A DNA stretch of 64,000 bases. It comes from Candidatus Nitrosocaldaceae archaeon. GTDB taxonomy: Archaea; Thermoproteota; Nitrososphaeria; Nitrososphaerales; Nitrosocaldaceae. Below the pieces are notes generated by a model that was given only the letters and a program-made list of their open reading frames with translations, was not told where the DNA came from and did no database searches. The position numbers and the translations under genes were made by a program. How positions within the stretch are numbered: the first letter of the stretch is position 1; each line of letters starts with the position of its first letter. The DNA is taken from contig BPGC01000009.1 of NCBI GenBank assembly GCA_026002835.1, forward strand, positions 1 to 64,000, written 5' to 3'. Positions 1-9,624 of the stretch are shown piece by piece.

Positions 1-27
1 TATAGCAAATGTATTATTTATTTAGAT

Positions 28-1128
28 GTGGCAAATCCAGAACATGTTAAGATTGTAAAGCAAGGAAGATATGCTATCAAGAAATGGAGAACTGAGCATT
101 CTAACAAACCATTAGATTTGTCTAACACATACCTAGTAGGAATAGACCTCTCTGGAACAGATCTAACTTTAACAAGTCTCTGTGGGGCACACCTATTAGG
201 AGTAAACCTAACAAGAACAGATCTCTCTGGAACAGACCTATTAGGAGCAAAGATATATATATCAGATCTTTCTAGAGCAAATCTAGTCGGAGCAACCTTA
301 ACGGGTGCAACCTTAACAGGTTCAAATCTTTCTGGAGCAAATTTAGCAGAAGTAGACCTTGGAATAGCAAATCTAACTAAAGTGGATCTCTCTTTAGCAA
401 ACTTATCAAATGCAGACTTATCAGAAACAATCCTCTTTAAAACAAACCTAACTGAAACAGATTTGGCTTATTCAAAATTATACTATACTATCTTTGCCGA
501 ATGTGATCTTTCAAAATGTAAAAATCTATCAAAAGTTAAGCACAAAGGACCTAGTAGTATAGGAATTGATACTCTTATAAGAACATATCGTGAATCAAAT
601 GGTTTTACTCACGAATTGAAGCAATTCTTCATAAATACCGGAGTGCCAAAGGAGTTGTTAGATGCATTACCGCAGATCATAAGAGAGATCAAGTATCATA
701 AATGCTTTATATCATATGGAGAACCAGATAAAGAGTTTGCTGAAGAACTAGCTAAAAGATTGAAAAATGAAGATGTTTCAGTATGGATCTATTCAATGGA
801 TTATACAGTAGGAGAGAGAACATGGCCAGAGATAAAACGTAGACTTAGAGAAGCAGATAAGATGATAATAATATGTTCTATGAAGTCTTTGATAAGAGAT
901 GGTGTTAAGAAAGAGATTGAGGAGCAGATAGATGAGAATCCAGATAAGATAATTCCTATCTCATTAGATAATGATTGGAAGCATGAAGGATTCGAGATAA
1001 AGAGAGGAAATAGAGATCTCAAACCATTCCTATTAGAGATGAATTATCTAGATTTTACTGATAGAAAGATAACTAATGATAAAATAGAAAGATTATTAAA
1101 AGCGTTAGAGTTCAATCCTTCTCCTTGA
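28..1128 (+). CDS. Pentapeptide-repeat protein with C-terminal TIR domain
   Basis: Residues about 28-165 are a run of A(D/N)LXX-type pentapeptide repeats, which fold as a right-handed beta-helix. Residues about 224-350 look like a TIR domain: KCFISY at the start, a VWIYS strand, an SLIRD segment followed by KKEIEE, and an IIPISLD strand. Glu296 lies where NADase-type TIR domains keep their catalytic acid. TIR domains often act as NAD-cleaving effectors in prokaryotic immunity, and here the repeat domain could be the sensor; that role is inference. The start is GTG at 28, giving MANPEH, a common opening of pentapeptide proteins; the frame is open to the window edge. The 3' end overlaps the convergent phosphoesterase gene by 17 bases. 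Confidence 0.85.
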   Translation: MANPEHVKIVKQGRYAIKKWRTEHSNKPLDLSNTYLVGIDLSGTDLTLTSLCGAHLLGVNLTRTDLSGTDLLGAKIYISDLSRANLVGATLTGATLTGSNLSGANLAEVDLGIANLTKVDLSLANLSNADLSETILFKTNLTETDLAYSKLYYTIFAECDLSKCKNLSKVKHKGPSSIGIDTLIRTYRESNGFTHELKQFFINTGVPKELLDALPQIIREIKYHKCFISYGEPDKEFAEELAKRLKNEDVSVWIYSMDYTVGERTWPEIKRRLREADKMIIICSMKSLIRDGVKKEIEEQIDENPDKIIPISLDNDWKHEGFEIKRGNRDLKPFLLEMNYLDFTDRKITNDKIERLLKALEFNPSP

Positions 1129-1543
1129 TCTTGAAGAATAACCAATTCTTATCATCTCTAAACTTTAGCAAACAATACCTTCCTTTCAACTTTTTGCCAT
1201 TTATCCTAACAACGATCTTATTATCCTTTAAAGACTCAAGTTCAAACGTGCCTATATCCCATATCTTAACAGTTCCAGCACCATAACTTCCTTTAGGAAT
1301 ATCTCCTTCAAACAGAGCATACTCAATAGGATGATCCTCAACTTGAATAGCCAATCTTTTATCCTTATCGTTAGGTTCTTTAGGCAAAGCCCAACTCTTC
1401 AAAACATTATCGATCTCTAGCCTAAGATCCCAATGAAGTCTTTTAGCATGATGCTCTTGTGTAACATATACAGGATGCTCTAATTTAACACCTTTATATT
1501 TCTCAACTATGCTAGAGCAAAAGTCCTTATCTAACTCTTCCAT
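1112..1543 (-). CDS. LigD-type DNA 3'-phosphoesterase (stand-alone)
   Basis: The 143 residues form one domain matching the 3'-phosphoesterase module of bacterial DNA ligase D. Visible signatures are YVTQEHHAKRLHWDLRLE, with the metal-binding His and Asp/Arg residues, then SWALPKEP, EDHPIEYALFEG, and the glycine-rich GSYGAGTVKIWD. The family removes 3'-phosphates and 3'-ribonucleotides from broken ends before joining. Archaeal members are usually single-domain proteins, as here. No ligase, polymerase or Ku gene lies next to it in this window. It converges on the TIR gene. Confidence 0.9.
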   Translation of the reverse strand: MEELDKDFCSSIVEKYKGVKLEHPVYVTQEHHAKRLHWDLRLEIDNVLKSWALPKEPNDKDKRLAIQVEDHPIEYALFEGDIPKGSYGAGTVKIWDIGTFELESLKDNKIVVRINGKKLKGRYCLLKFRDDKNWLFFKIKEKD

Positions 1544-1615
1544 ATGATTAATAGCATAATCTTCAATTAAAAACTTTCATTAAAGTTTATATCATTATAA
1601 TGCTTATGCTATGAT

Positions 1616-1933
1616 ATGTCTATAGAATCTTTGATAGCAGATAAAGAGCCTATAAAGAAGGGTCAGTTCTTTAGATTATACGATCTAGATAATGAATATC
1701 TATTATTAGATAGAACAAAGAGAGGATTAACTCCTAGAGAGAGATCATATGACGAAAAGTTTGAAACAGAAGCAGATAAGGGTATAATATATGATATAAA
1801 TAGCAAGGCTCATAAGGTTAGTATATGTTGGCATTTTCCAAAGAATAAGTTTAGTTTAGAGAAAGTATTAGAAAAAGCAATGAGTATGGAAGAATATTAT
1901 AGAAAATTAAGAGAAGAGACATGCCCAGATTAG
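1616..1933 (+). CDS. Hypothetical protein, 105 aa
   Basis: I do not recognise this family. It is a soluble, charged protein with no membrane segment or metal motif. Residues 60-85 (YDINSKAHKVSICWHFPKN) look like a small beta-rich core, and the C-terminus is a predicted charged helix. A TATA-like tttatatcattata stretch lies 20-40 bases before the ATG. It reads toward the ferredoxin gene 52 bases downstream, so co-transcription is possible. Confidence 0.6.
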   Translation: MSIESLIADKEPIKKGQFFRLYDLDNEYLLLDRTKRGLTPRERSYDEKFETEADKGIIYDINSKAHKVSICWHFPKNKFSLEKVLEKAMSMEEYYRKLREETCPD

Positions 1934-1961
1934 TTTGAACTAACATAGGAAAGATATTTAG

Positions 1962-2969
<1,008 letters not shown>

Positions 2970-2993
2970 ATTCATAATTTTTATTCATAAATC

Positions 2994-3013
2994 TCATATG
3001 TTATCTCATAATC
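2994..3013. repeat. 20-bp direct repeat, left copy
   Basis: The 20 bases tcatatgttatctcataatc recur perfectly at 4987-5006. The two copies bracket the DUF262 gene and its upstream non-coding stretch. This copy lies in the short spacer after the ferredoxin stop. Confidence 0.85.
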
Positions 3014-3017
3014 ATAT

Positions 3018-4649
3018 TTAATAGAAATCTATATATAATCCTTTGAAGAAATTTTCAAACTTTTTATGCAATAGATCTGCTCTTTCATTTATGAAAGCAT
3101 CAAAATTCTTCAGTAGCCATAAATCCTCATTGTTTGTTGGTATTAGTTGTTTGTCTAATTCTTCTTTTGGTATATTATATTTTTTAATATAAACATAAGG
3201 TTCAGTTCTTAACTTCTTATTAGTGCCAGGATTTACAAAAGATATGTTAGCTAGTAAATCATATTCATCCTTGGTTTTACCGATGCTTTTTAACAAACTT
3301 TTAGGAAAGAAATGATGCTCTTCAATAGTAAACTCTTTATTAATCTCATTAGTAGGAAGATATCCTAGATGTGTTCTAGTAAACCAATCTTTAGCACCAG
3401 CACGAAATGCTATGATATACATGACTAATTTTAACGCTCTAGCCTCTCCTTGATAATGAAGCATACTTCTAATATGCTCGAAACTTAAATCTAAAGGTTC
3501 CACACCTTCATGAAGCTTTTTAATTGCCATATCAAAATTCTCTGAGCTTTTAATTTTGTTTATATCTTCTTGTAAAATTGTTTCTGATGAACCAGTATAT
3601 CTACCTTCTGCTAAAGCAAGTATAAAATAGTGAAATGCTCGTGCAAAGTCAAAATTACTATCATTCTTAAATCTTGCTATCAAATAAATAAGAGGTATAA
3701 GAGTATTTTTTGCATATATTAACTCTGTAGTTAATATACCATGTTTCTTGAAATTAGATATTAGAAAGTACATACTCTCCTTTAATCTGTTAAACGCTTT
3801 ATCTAATATTTTATCTCTATTCATTAGAAATTCATCGCTAACATCTTTCAGCTTGGCTTTATCATCTCCCACAGACGTTATTGCACGAATTAATAATGTA
3901 GGCTCTAGGTAAAATCCTTCATCATCTAAATATTCTAGATATGGTATAAAATTAGTTCGCACCCAACCTTCATTGTAAGCAGCTATATATGATAGAGTTA
4001 TATCTGCTTGTTTTATTCTAGTCCCCTTACTATTTATTCGCTCAAAAATAGTAGCTATCTCTTCTAATGTTGCATTTACCTTAATTAGTGGTAAGGGAAG
4101 TTTTAATATATCATATACTTTTTTAAGGTTTGAGTATATAATTGAATAAGCATCTGTAAAATTATCTCTGTCTTTATATCTAGCTAATTCTGTAGCCAAT
4201 TCTTTTAATTGATCATTATTTCTACAACGAAATGCTTGATGTGGGTATATCCATAATGGATTGTTAGCTATTCCACCATATTCAAGGCTAACTTGCAAAT
4301 TCTCTACATTGAACTTAATTTTATATTTACTTAATAATGTTGACCAGGTAGTATTATCTAACCAATAAGGTTTATTCTGTGTTAATATACAAAGAGAAAC
4401 TATCCTTTGTTGACCGTCTACTATCCATTCTTTACTCTTATCTTCGAGAATATGCTTACCACTAATATAATCAGTCATATCCCATATTAGAAAAGAACCT
4501 ATTGGATATCCTTTAATCAAAGAATCAAACAATTCTTTTACTTGATTATTTGTCCAAACAAATTCTCGTTGAAATTCTGGAATATCTAACTCTCCTTTTA
4601 CAGCATCGTAAATGATTTTTTCAACACTTATAGTTTGTGTATCTGCCAT
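3018..4649 (-). CDS. DUF262/DUF1524 (GmrSD-like) protein, putative defence nuclease
   Basis: The N-terminal half is a DUF262 domain: IPEFQREFVW at residues 23-32 and the nucleotide-binding DGQQR motif at 78-82. About residue 440 begins an HNH-type DUF1524 segment (EEHHFFPKSLL, then NISFVN and TNKKL). This architecture is that of GmrSD/BrxU-like proteins, type IV restriction enzymes that cut modified phage DNA using nucleotide hydrolysis. Whether this one does so is inference. At 543 residues it has both domains in one chain. It stands alone, is read opposite to the ferredoxin, and is flanked by a 20-bp direct repeat, which suggests it arrived as a cassette. Confidence 0.85.
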   Translation of the reverse strand: MADTQTISVEKIIYDAVKGELDIPEFQREFVWTNNQVKELFDSLIKGYPIGSFLIWDMTDYISGKHILEDKSKEWIVDGQQRIVSLCILTQNKPYWLDNTTWSTLLSKYKIKFNVENLQVSLEYGGIANNPLWIYPHQAFRCRNNDQLKELATELARYKDRDNFTDAYSIIYSNLKKVYDILKLPLPLIKVNATLEEIATIFERINSKGTRIKQADITLSYIAAYNEGWVRTNFIPYLEYLDDEGFYLEPTLLIRAITSVGDDKAKLKDVSDEFLMNRDKILDKAFNRLKESMYFLISNFKKHGILTTELIYAKNTLIPLIYLIARFKNDSNFDFARAFHYFILALAEGRYTGSSETILQEDINKIKSSENFDMAIKKLHEGVEPLDLSFEHIRSMLHYQGEARALKLVMYIIAFRAGAKDWFTRTHLGYLPTNEINKEFTIEEHHFFPKSLLKSIGKTKDEYDLLANISFVNPGTNKKLRTEPYVYIKKYNIPKEELDKQLIPTNNEDLWLLKNFDAFINERADLLHKKFENFFKGLYIDFY

Positions 4650-4976
4650 ATATTGGAAATAATGTTAATATTAATTCTATATAAGCATTCTCAAAATTAC
4701 CATCTTTATATAGTTCTTTATACATATAAAGCAGCATCATACTTTATAAGAGCATCGTATTATTATTTTCTAGCCTTATTTACAATCGTATTAATCGATT
4801 TTTCTTTATTTTCCTAACTCTTCCTATCTATCTTTATGATTGCAGCATCTAAATTCATTACTAGTGTTATATACTTTAGAACTATATTAATGCCTACAAA
4901 CCATAGTTTATTTACTTTTAATTTGCAACACTCATATATTCATAATACTATTACTATCTCATTAATCTATACGTTC
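4650..4976. other. AT-rich non-coding interval
   Basis: This 327-base stretch between the DUF262 start and the brxL-like stop contains no gene I can support. It is very AT-rich with pyrimidine runs. The part next to 4650 must hold the DUF262 promoter (minus strand). Two short plus-strand frames here encode only low-complexity hydrophobic sequence. Confidence 0.6.
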
Positions 4977-6344
4977 TTACAATATTTCATATGTTATCTC
5001 ATAATCTTTGAACTCATCTGGCATTAATCTATTAAGTAATTTATTAACATTCCTTCTCAACCTTATTGCTTCATCTATACATAATATTAGATCATCTTTT
5101 GTATACTCTCTATTAGGGCATATGATCTTTAATAAACCAGATGCTAGTTTAGTTATAGCCTTCTCATCTCTAATTGTTAAACCTTCAAACTTGACATTCT
5201 CATTTATTATATGAACAAAGTTTTGTAGATGTAACTGATGGAATATCTCTGATAAATAATCAGCGACTATCCCATATCCTTTTGCTAGATGCTCATCACT
5301 CTGCATTATTTTAGGAAGATCCCAACCATGTATAAAACCATGAACTCTATCTAATAAAGCAGAATCCTTCATAAAGTTTGGAAGTGAGTCTAGAGGATCG
5401 TATTCAATATTGCCTATGAATACCAATGAACATGTCGAATGTGCTTTTTTTGGTCCTCGCTCAAAGAATCCATCAACCATATAATCTTTAAGTTTACTTA
5501 TAACCTCATCATTATTAGCAAACCTTATCTTTCCTATCTCATCAAATACTAAGCAATCCCTCAGAGCAATCTCTCCAGCATTCTTATTACTAATATTATA
5601 AAATAGCATAGGCGCACTTATCCTACCTCCAGCAATAACTCTTGTATGATGAGATACATTTCTATAAAGATAAGTTTTCCCAGTAGCCTTCGGTCCTAAC
5701 TCTAACATATTACAATTTGGTTCTACTAATGGAATTAATCTTGTAAGAAGTAATAACTTTTGTTCATGATCATAAACATCTGGATTTAAGCCTATGCTCT
5801 TGATAATCAACTCAATCCATTCATCCCTATCAAATCTTGCTCTCTTACTAGCAAACTCTCCTAGGTTTATATTAGTAACTTGGAATGGAGTAAATCTAGA
5901 TACCAGAATATCTGATAATTTATCACTCTTTTTCACATACTGTAAAGTAGCCATGCCCCATAACCCGGATCTTAATAGATCTATATTCTCATCTAACAAT
6001 GCTGGAATTATCTTAGCATTATTGATCCCTAATCTAGGGATTATAACATTATACCTTCCATGCTTTATTAAAGTCTCTACTTTAAATTCATCTATTAGTG
6101 TATAAGAACCTTTACTCATTAGTTCATGTAATACTTTATCTTTATCTCTCATCTCTGGGAAGTGTATATTTATGAAATCTGTTAACTGTTTGATATTTAT
6201 TACTCCATCATTAGAAAATTTTGCTATTAGATACTCTGCAATAAATCTAGGCAATCTGCTTATCTCTTGAATATGCATCAACTCTTTTTTAACGGCATGT
6301 TCTCCAAATACGCTTATTACCTTCTCATCCAAAGTTATGCTCAT
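4977..6344 (-). CDS. BrxL-type AAA+ ATPase lacking the Lon protease domain
   Basis: The protein follows the BREX BrxL family along almost its whole length. The N-terminal DNA-binding-like region is followed by Walker A GPKATGKT (about residue 217 from this start), Walker B LVFDE (~266), sensor-1 VFIGN (~309) and an LLDRVHGF arginine-finger segment (~333). The C-terminus has the helical region around DDLILCIDEAIRLRR. Full BrxL proteins are near 690 residues with a Lon-like protease domain; this one ends after ~455, so only the ATPase remains. ATG at 6344 is chosen because it lies 2 bases after the upstream gene's stop; a TTG at 6353 is the alternative. No other BREX gene (brxA, B, C, pglX, pglZ) is in the window. 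Confidence 0.85.
   Translation of the reverse strand: MSITLDEKVISVFGEHAVKKELMHIQEISRLPRFIAEYLIAKFSNDGVINIKQLTDFINIHFPEMRDKDKVLHELMSKGSYTLIDEFKVETLIKHGRYNVIIPRLGINNAKIIPALLDENIDLLRSGLWGMATLQYVKKSDKLSDILVSRFTPFQVTNINLGEFASKRARFDRDEWIELIIKSIGLNPDVYDHEQKLLLLTRLIPLVEPNCNMLELGPKATGKTYLYRNVSHHTRVIAGGRISAPMLFYNISNKNAGEIALRDCLVFDEIGKIRFANNDEVISKLKDYMVDGFFERGPKKAHSTCSLVFIGNIEYDPLDSLPNFMKDSALLDRVHGFIHGWDLPKIMQSDEHLAKGYGIVADYLSEIFHQLHLQNFVHIINENVKFEGLTIRDEKAITKLASGLLKIICPNREYTKDDLILCIDEAIRLRRNVNKLLNRLMPDEFKDYEITYEIL
4987..5006. repeat. 20-bp direct repeat, right copy
   Basis: Perfect copy of 2994-3013. It lies inside the last codons of the BrxL-like gene (stop at 4977-4979), so the left copy resembles a duplicated scrap of that gene's 3' end. 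Confidence 0.85.
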
Positions 6345-6345
6345 A

Positions 6346-6993
6346 TTAACCAACTCTGTTTATTAATTCTGTTATAATATTATCCCAACTTCTTGCCATA
6401 TCTTTCTTCTCATCCTTCTTTATAACATTCTTTATAGCATTGATATTATCAGCAAATAACTCATTGATAATCTTTATTGTGTTAGCATTATATTTATTAT
6501 CAATATTCATTAATATAGATAATATAATCAAACCTATTATATGACTAGCATTATCATTATGAGCAATTATTAATTCATGAAGATCGTGTAACAATTCAAT
6601 ATCTTCATCTAATGTATTATTTTTTATGCTATCAACAAGCATCTTATGTGCATGTATTATCTTTCGAATTTTATCATCTCTATCTATAAATGTATTAGGT
6701 TCTTTCTCAAATGCTATTAGTGTAGCAAGTATATGTTTGCATATATTATCATCATTAGAACAAGCATATCTTATCTTATTCTTATTAATCCTTATAGTTA
6801 CATGAGAGTTATCAACTATAGCACTGATAACATTCTTATTCTTAACTCTATTCTTAACTCTTTTTTGTGTAAATAGATCTAAGCCATGTATATAATCAAG
6901 CCTATTATCTGCAAACTCTTTTATATCAATATTCATTTCTATATCTTTACTTAACTGCTTATCTATGATCTTTAGATACTTATTCATATTCAA
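6346..6993 (-). CDS. SWIM-like zinc-motif protein, partner of the BrxL-like gene
   Basis: A basic, Asn/Ile-rich 215-residue protein. Around residues 75-95 is YACSNDDNICKHILATLIAF, which resembles a SWIM zinc finger (C-x6-C-x-H); the first CxC pair is reduced to one Cys. SWIM motifs usually bind DNA or protein. The remainder is helical with no recognised domain. It ends 2 bases before the BrxL-like ATG, so the two are almost surely one operon read leftward. A role as DNA-binding adaptor for the ATPase is inference. Confidence 0.7.
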   Translation of the reverse strand: MNMNKYLKIIDKQLSKDIEMNIDIKEFADNRLDYIHGLDLFTQKRVKNRVKNKNVISAIVDNSHVTIRINKNKIRYACSNDDNICKHILATLIAFEKEPNTFIDRDDKIRKIIHAHKMLVDSIKNNTLDEDIELLHDLHELIIAHNDNASHIIGLIILSILMNIDNKYNANTIKIINELFADNINAIKNVIKKDEKKDMARSWDNIITELINRVG

Positions 6994-7067
6994 AGTATGT
7001 TTTAAGATATAAATAAACTAACTAGTTTAGTTTGGTTAAATACTCTGTAAATCAGAGTTGATAATGA

Positions 7068-7079
7068 TATAGTATTTAT
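7068..7079 (+). promoter_or_regulatory. TATA box for the glycosyltransferase gene
   Basis: The bases tagtatttatat lie 29-40 bases before the ATG at 7108, the spacing expected for an archaeal TATA box feeding a short-leader transcript. This favours 7108 over the TTG at 7084. Confidence 0.5.
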
Positions 7080-7107
7080 ATCATTGTATAGCTGCAGTTA
7101 TAATAGT

Positions 7108-9135
7108 ATGATCGGATATCTAGCGTATGTAGTATTCCTTATTGCATCATGGCTAATATTCATGTATACTCTTAACTTTTACTATCTGGTTTATATAGCA
7201 TTAAAGAATAAGATGAGGATAAAGCCAGTAAATAATGGTTTTCCTCTAGTTACAATACAATTGCCTATATTTAATGAACGGTATGTTGCTCCTAGATTGA
7301 TAAGAGCGGTATGTAATCAGGATTATCCAAAAGAGAAGATGCATATACAAGTGTTGGATGATTCAACCGATGATACAAAGCAGATATGTGAAGAGTTAGT
7401 TGGATATTATAAAGCGAGAGGATTTGATATAGAGCATATAACAAGAAAGGATAGAAAAGGATACAAAGCAGGAGCATTAAAGGAAGGATTAAAGACAGCA
7501 AAAGGAGATTTTATAGCAATATTTGATGCAGATTTTGTTCCGCCTCCATGGTTCTTGAAGAAAGCTATGTCATACTTTGCTGATGAAAAGATAGGATTTG
7601 TTCAATGTAGATGGGGTCATCTAAATGAAGATTATTCTGGTTTGACTGAAGCACAAGCATTAAGTTTAGATCTACATTTCTTAGTAGAGCAGAGAGCAAA
7701 GAGTCTAACTCATCTATTTATGAATTTCAATGGAACTGCTGGTATATGGAGGAAAGAGTGCATAATAGATTCTGGAGGATGGCAGGCTAGCACGTTGGTT
7801 GAAGATCTCGATCTAAGTTATAGAGCACAGATGAAAGGTTGGAAGAGTGTATTTATACCAGATGCTGTAATACCAGCAGAACTACCAGTTCAAATCAATT
7901 CGGTAAAGAGGCAGCAGTATAGATGGGCAAAAGGATCTATACAATGTGCAGTAAAATTGTTAGGAGATATAATGATGAATAGAAAGATACCAATAGATAC
8001 AAAGATTCAAGCATTTGTACAATTGACTAGACATATTGTATATCCATTAATCCTAACACAATTCTTATTATTACCATTGCTATTAGCAATAGACTATAAC
8101 ATATACCCAGTTCATGTATATCCTATGAGTGCTCTAGTAATATATATAGCCTTTGGTTTTACATTCCCATTATTAGTTATAAGAAAGATATGGGGCGGTT
8201 CATGGACTAGGAAGATCAAAGGATATCTATACATGATATTATTTGGTACTGGTATAGCTGTTAATAATACAATAGCTGTATTTGATGCTATAAATGGCGG
8301 TAGACCAGAATTCTTAAGAACTCCAAAGTTCGGTATAACGAAGAAAGGCGAAGATTGGAGAGATAAGGTATATGCATTGCCATTTACAAAGACAACATTA
8401 CTAGAGATGTTCTTTGCTGCATATGGTATATTAGGTATATTCATAGCTATTTTTAGCGGTAATCAAGTATATGCTCCTATACTAGCAATACAGACTGCTG
8501 GTTTCATCTATATATCATATCTAAGTATAGTACACTCTATGTTTGGTAACAAGAAGAATAAATATAAAAATAATGAAGATATAAAGAAAGAAGAGAGGAG
8601 TGAGCATATGAGTAGTATGAAACCAAAGATAGCAATGGGAGCTATTTTAGTCATATTAATATTTGGAGTTGTTATGGCCTGGATAGGTTATAGTAATGCT
8701 GTATATCCATTAGATAAGGCTAGAGGATACCTTACAGTAGCTATGCAAACATCAAATCCAGAAGAGATCTTAGATTATCTGGCAAGTGTAAAGACACTTT
8801 TGCCAGAGAGTGGAAATCCAGTATGGATGTTTCCTACTGCTAAAAGCGATTTTGGTATAATGCAGAAGAATATAGATACTATGATGGATAAGGCTAGAGT
8901 GTTATCAACATTACCAAGAGATAGTGTTGAGTTCAATACTGGCTTATCAGATCTTAGAGGCCAGATGACTTTGTTAGAAGATGCTATAGAGGATACTCAA
9001 CCATATGTATATGTCAGTTTCCAAAATATAATCTTCAGTGTTATATGGATAGCTGTTATAATGCTGATCTTTAGCTTATTGAAGAGAGGAAGCCAAAGGA
9101 TGAAGGAGTATGAGAAGAAGTATAATGAATTATAA
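7108..9135 (+). CDS. Membrane family-2 glycosyltransferase with C-terminal extension
   Basis: One N-terminal membrane helix is followed by a processive GT2 catalytic domain: LPIFNER, LDDSTDD, DADF, VEDLDLSYR (catalytic acid) and QQYRWAKG (the QxxRW motif). At least five membrane helices come next. This is the layout of cellulose-synthase-like enzymes, which move sugar from a nucleotide donor across the membrane. From about residue 500 a second region follows: a membrane helix, an extracytoplasmic helical domain of ~110 residues, and a final membrane helix. An internal ATG at 8608 is preceded by gaggagtgagc, a ribosome-site-like sequence, as if two genes had fused. ATG 7108 is chosen over TTG 7084. 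Confidence 0.9.
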   Translation: MIGYLAYVVFLIASWLIFMYTLNFYYLVYIALKNKMRIKPVNNGFPLVTIQLPIFNERYVAPRLIRAVCNQDYPKEKMHIQVLDDSTDDTKQICEELVGYYKARGFDIEHITRKDRKGYKAGALKEGLKTAKGDFIAIFDADFVPPPWFLKKAMSYFADEKIGFVQCRWGHLNEDYSGLTEAQALSLDLHFLVEQRAKSLTHLFMNFNGTAGIWRKECIIDSGGWQASTLVEDLDLSYRAQMKGWKSVFIPDAVIPAELPVQINSVKRQQYRWAKGSIQCAVKLLGDIMMNRKIPIDTKIQAFVQLTRHIVYPLILTQFLLLPLLLAIDYNIYPVHVYPMSALVIYIAFGFTFPLLVIRKIWGGSWTRKIKGYLYMILFGTGIAVNNTIAVFDAINGGRPEFLRTPKFGITKKGEDWRDKVYALPFTKTTLLEMFFAAYGILGIFIAIFSGNQVYAPILAIQTAGFIYISYLSIVHSMFGNKKNKYKNNEDIKKEERSEHMSSMKPKIAMGAILVILIFGVVMAWIGYSNAVYPLDKARGYLTVAMQTSNPEEILDYLASVKTLLPESGNPVWMFPTAKSDFGIMQKNIDTMMDKARVLSTLPRDSVEFNTGLSDLRGQMTLLEDAIEDTQPYVYVSFQNIIFSVIWIAVIMLIFSLLKRGSQRMKEYEKKYNEL

Positions 9136-9137
9136 AT

Positions 9138-9536
9138 TTATTTTATAATTGGTTCTATGTATTCAACCTTTAATCCTTCTAATACCAATCTTTTATCAGC
9201 AGTTACCAATGTAGCATCTAGATGATTCGCTAATGCAACCATATATGCTCCAAACATCGGTAACTTATACATACTTTTTATCTTAATAGCTTTCTTTGCT
9301 ACTTCATAATCAAACCCTATAAGTTTTATTCTAGAATTCCTTATAGCCTCTAATCTTCTAACTGCTTCAGAGTAATCGAATATCTTTGATAATTTATCTA
9401 CTAGTTCTAGCATCCCAACTTCGAAAATAGCCCCTTCGTCTCTATTATCATTTATTAAATCAATTATTTTTGCTACTCTACTATCTCCTGCAAAGTAAAG
9501 CAATAATATCGCTGGGTCTATCAGTATCATTAGCAA
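9138..9536 (-). CDS. vapC: PIN-domain protein, VapC-like toxin (possibly impaired)
   Basis: A 132-residue PIN fold: LIDPAILLLYF with the first Asp (7), MLELVDKL with Glu44, and LDATLVTADKRL with Asp114. VapC toxins are RNases using four acidic residues. The third acid, normally in a D-A-x-x-A-A helix, is Gly96 here (MFGAYMVALAN), so activity may be reduced or lost. Its likely antitoxin gene lies upstream at 9625-9861, but the 88-base gap is wider than the usual overlap of such pairs. Confidence 0.8.
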   Translation of the reverse strand: MLMILIDPAILLLYFAGDSRVAKIIDLINDNRDEGAIFEVGMLELVDKLSKIFDYSEAVRRLEAIRNSRIKLIGFDYEVAKKAIKIKSMYKLPMFGAYMVALANHLDATLVTADKRLVLEGLKVEYIEPIIK

Positions 9537-9624
9537 GTCTTTAGCGATACTAGGTAATAATTGTTTGTATTGTTAAGTATGATATATTACTTATTTTGGT
9601 ATTAAATAATCATGATGGACAATT

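Noticed and set aside
4635..5027. Two plus-strand frames of about 60 codons with hydrophobic sequence
   Set aside because: They are low-complexity products of AT/pyrimidine-rich DNA, overlap the starts or ends of real minus-strand genes and show no domain.
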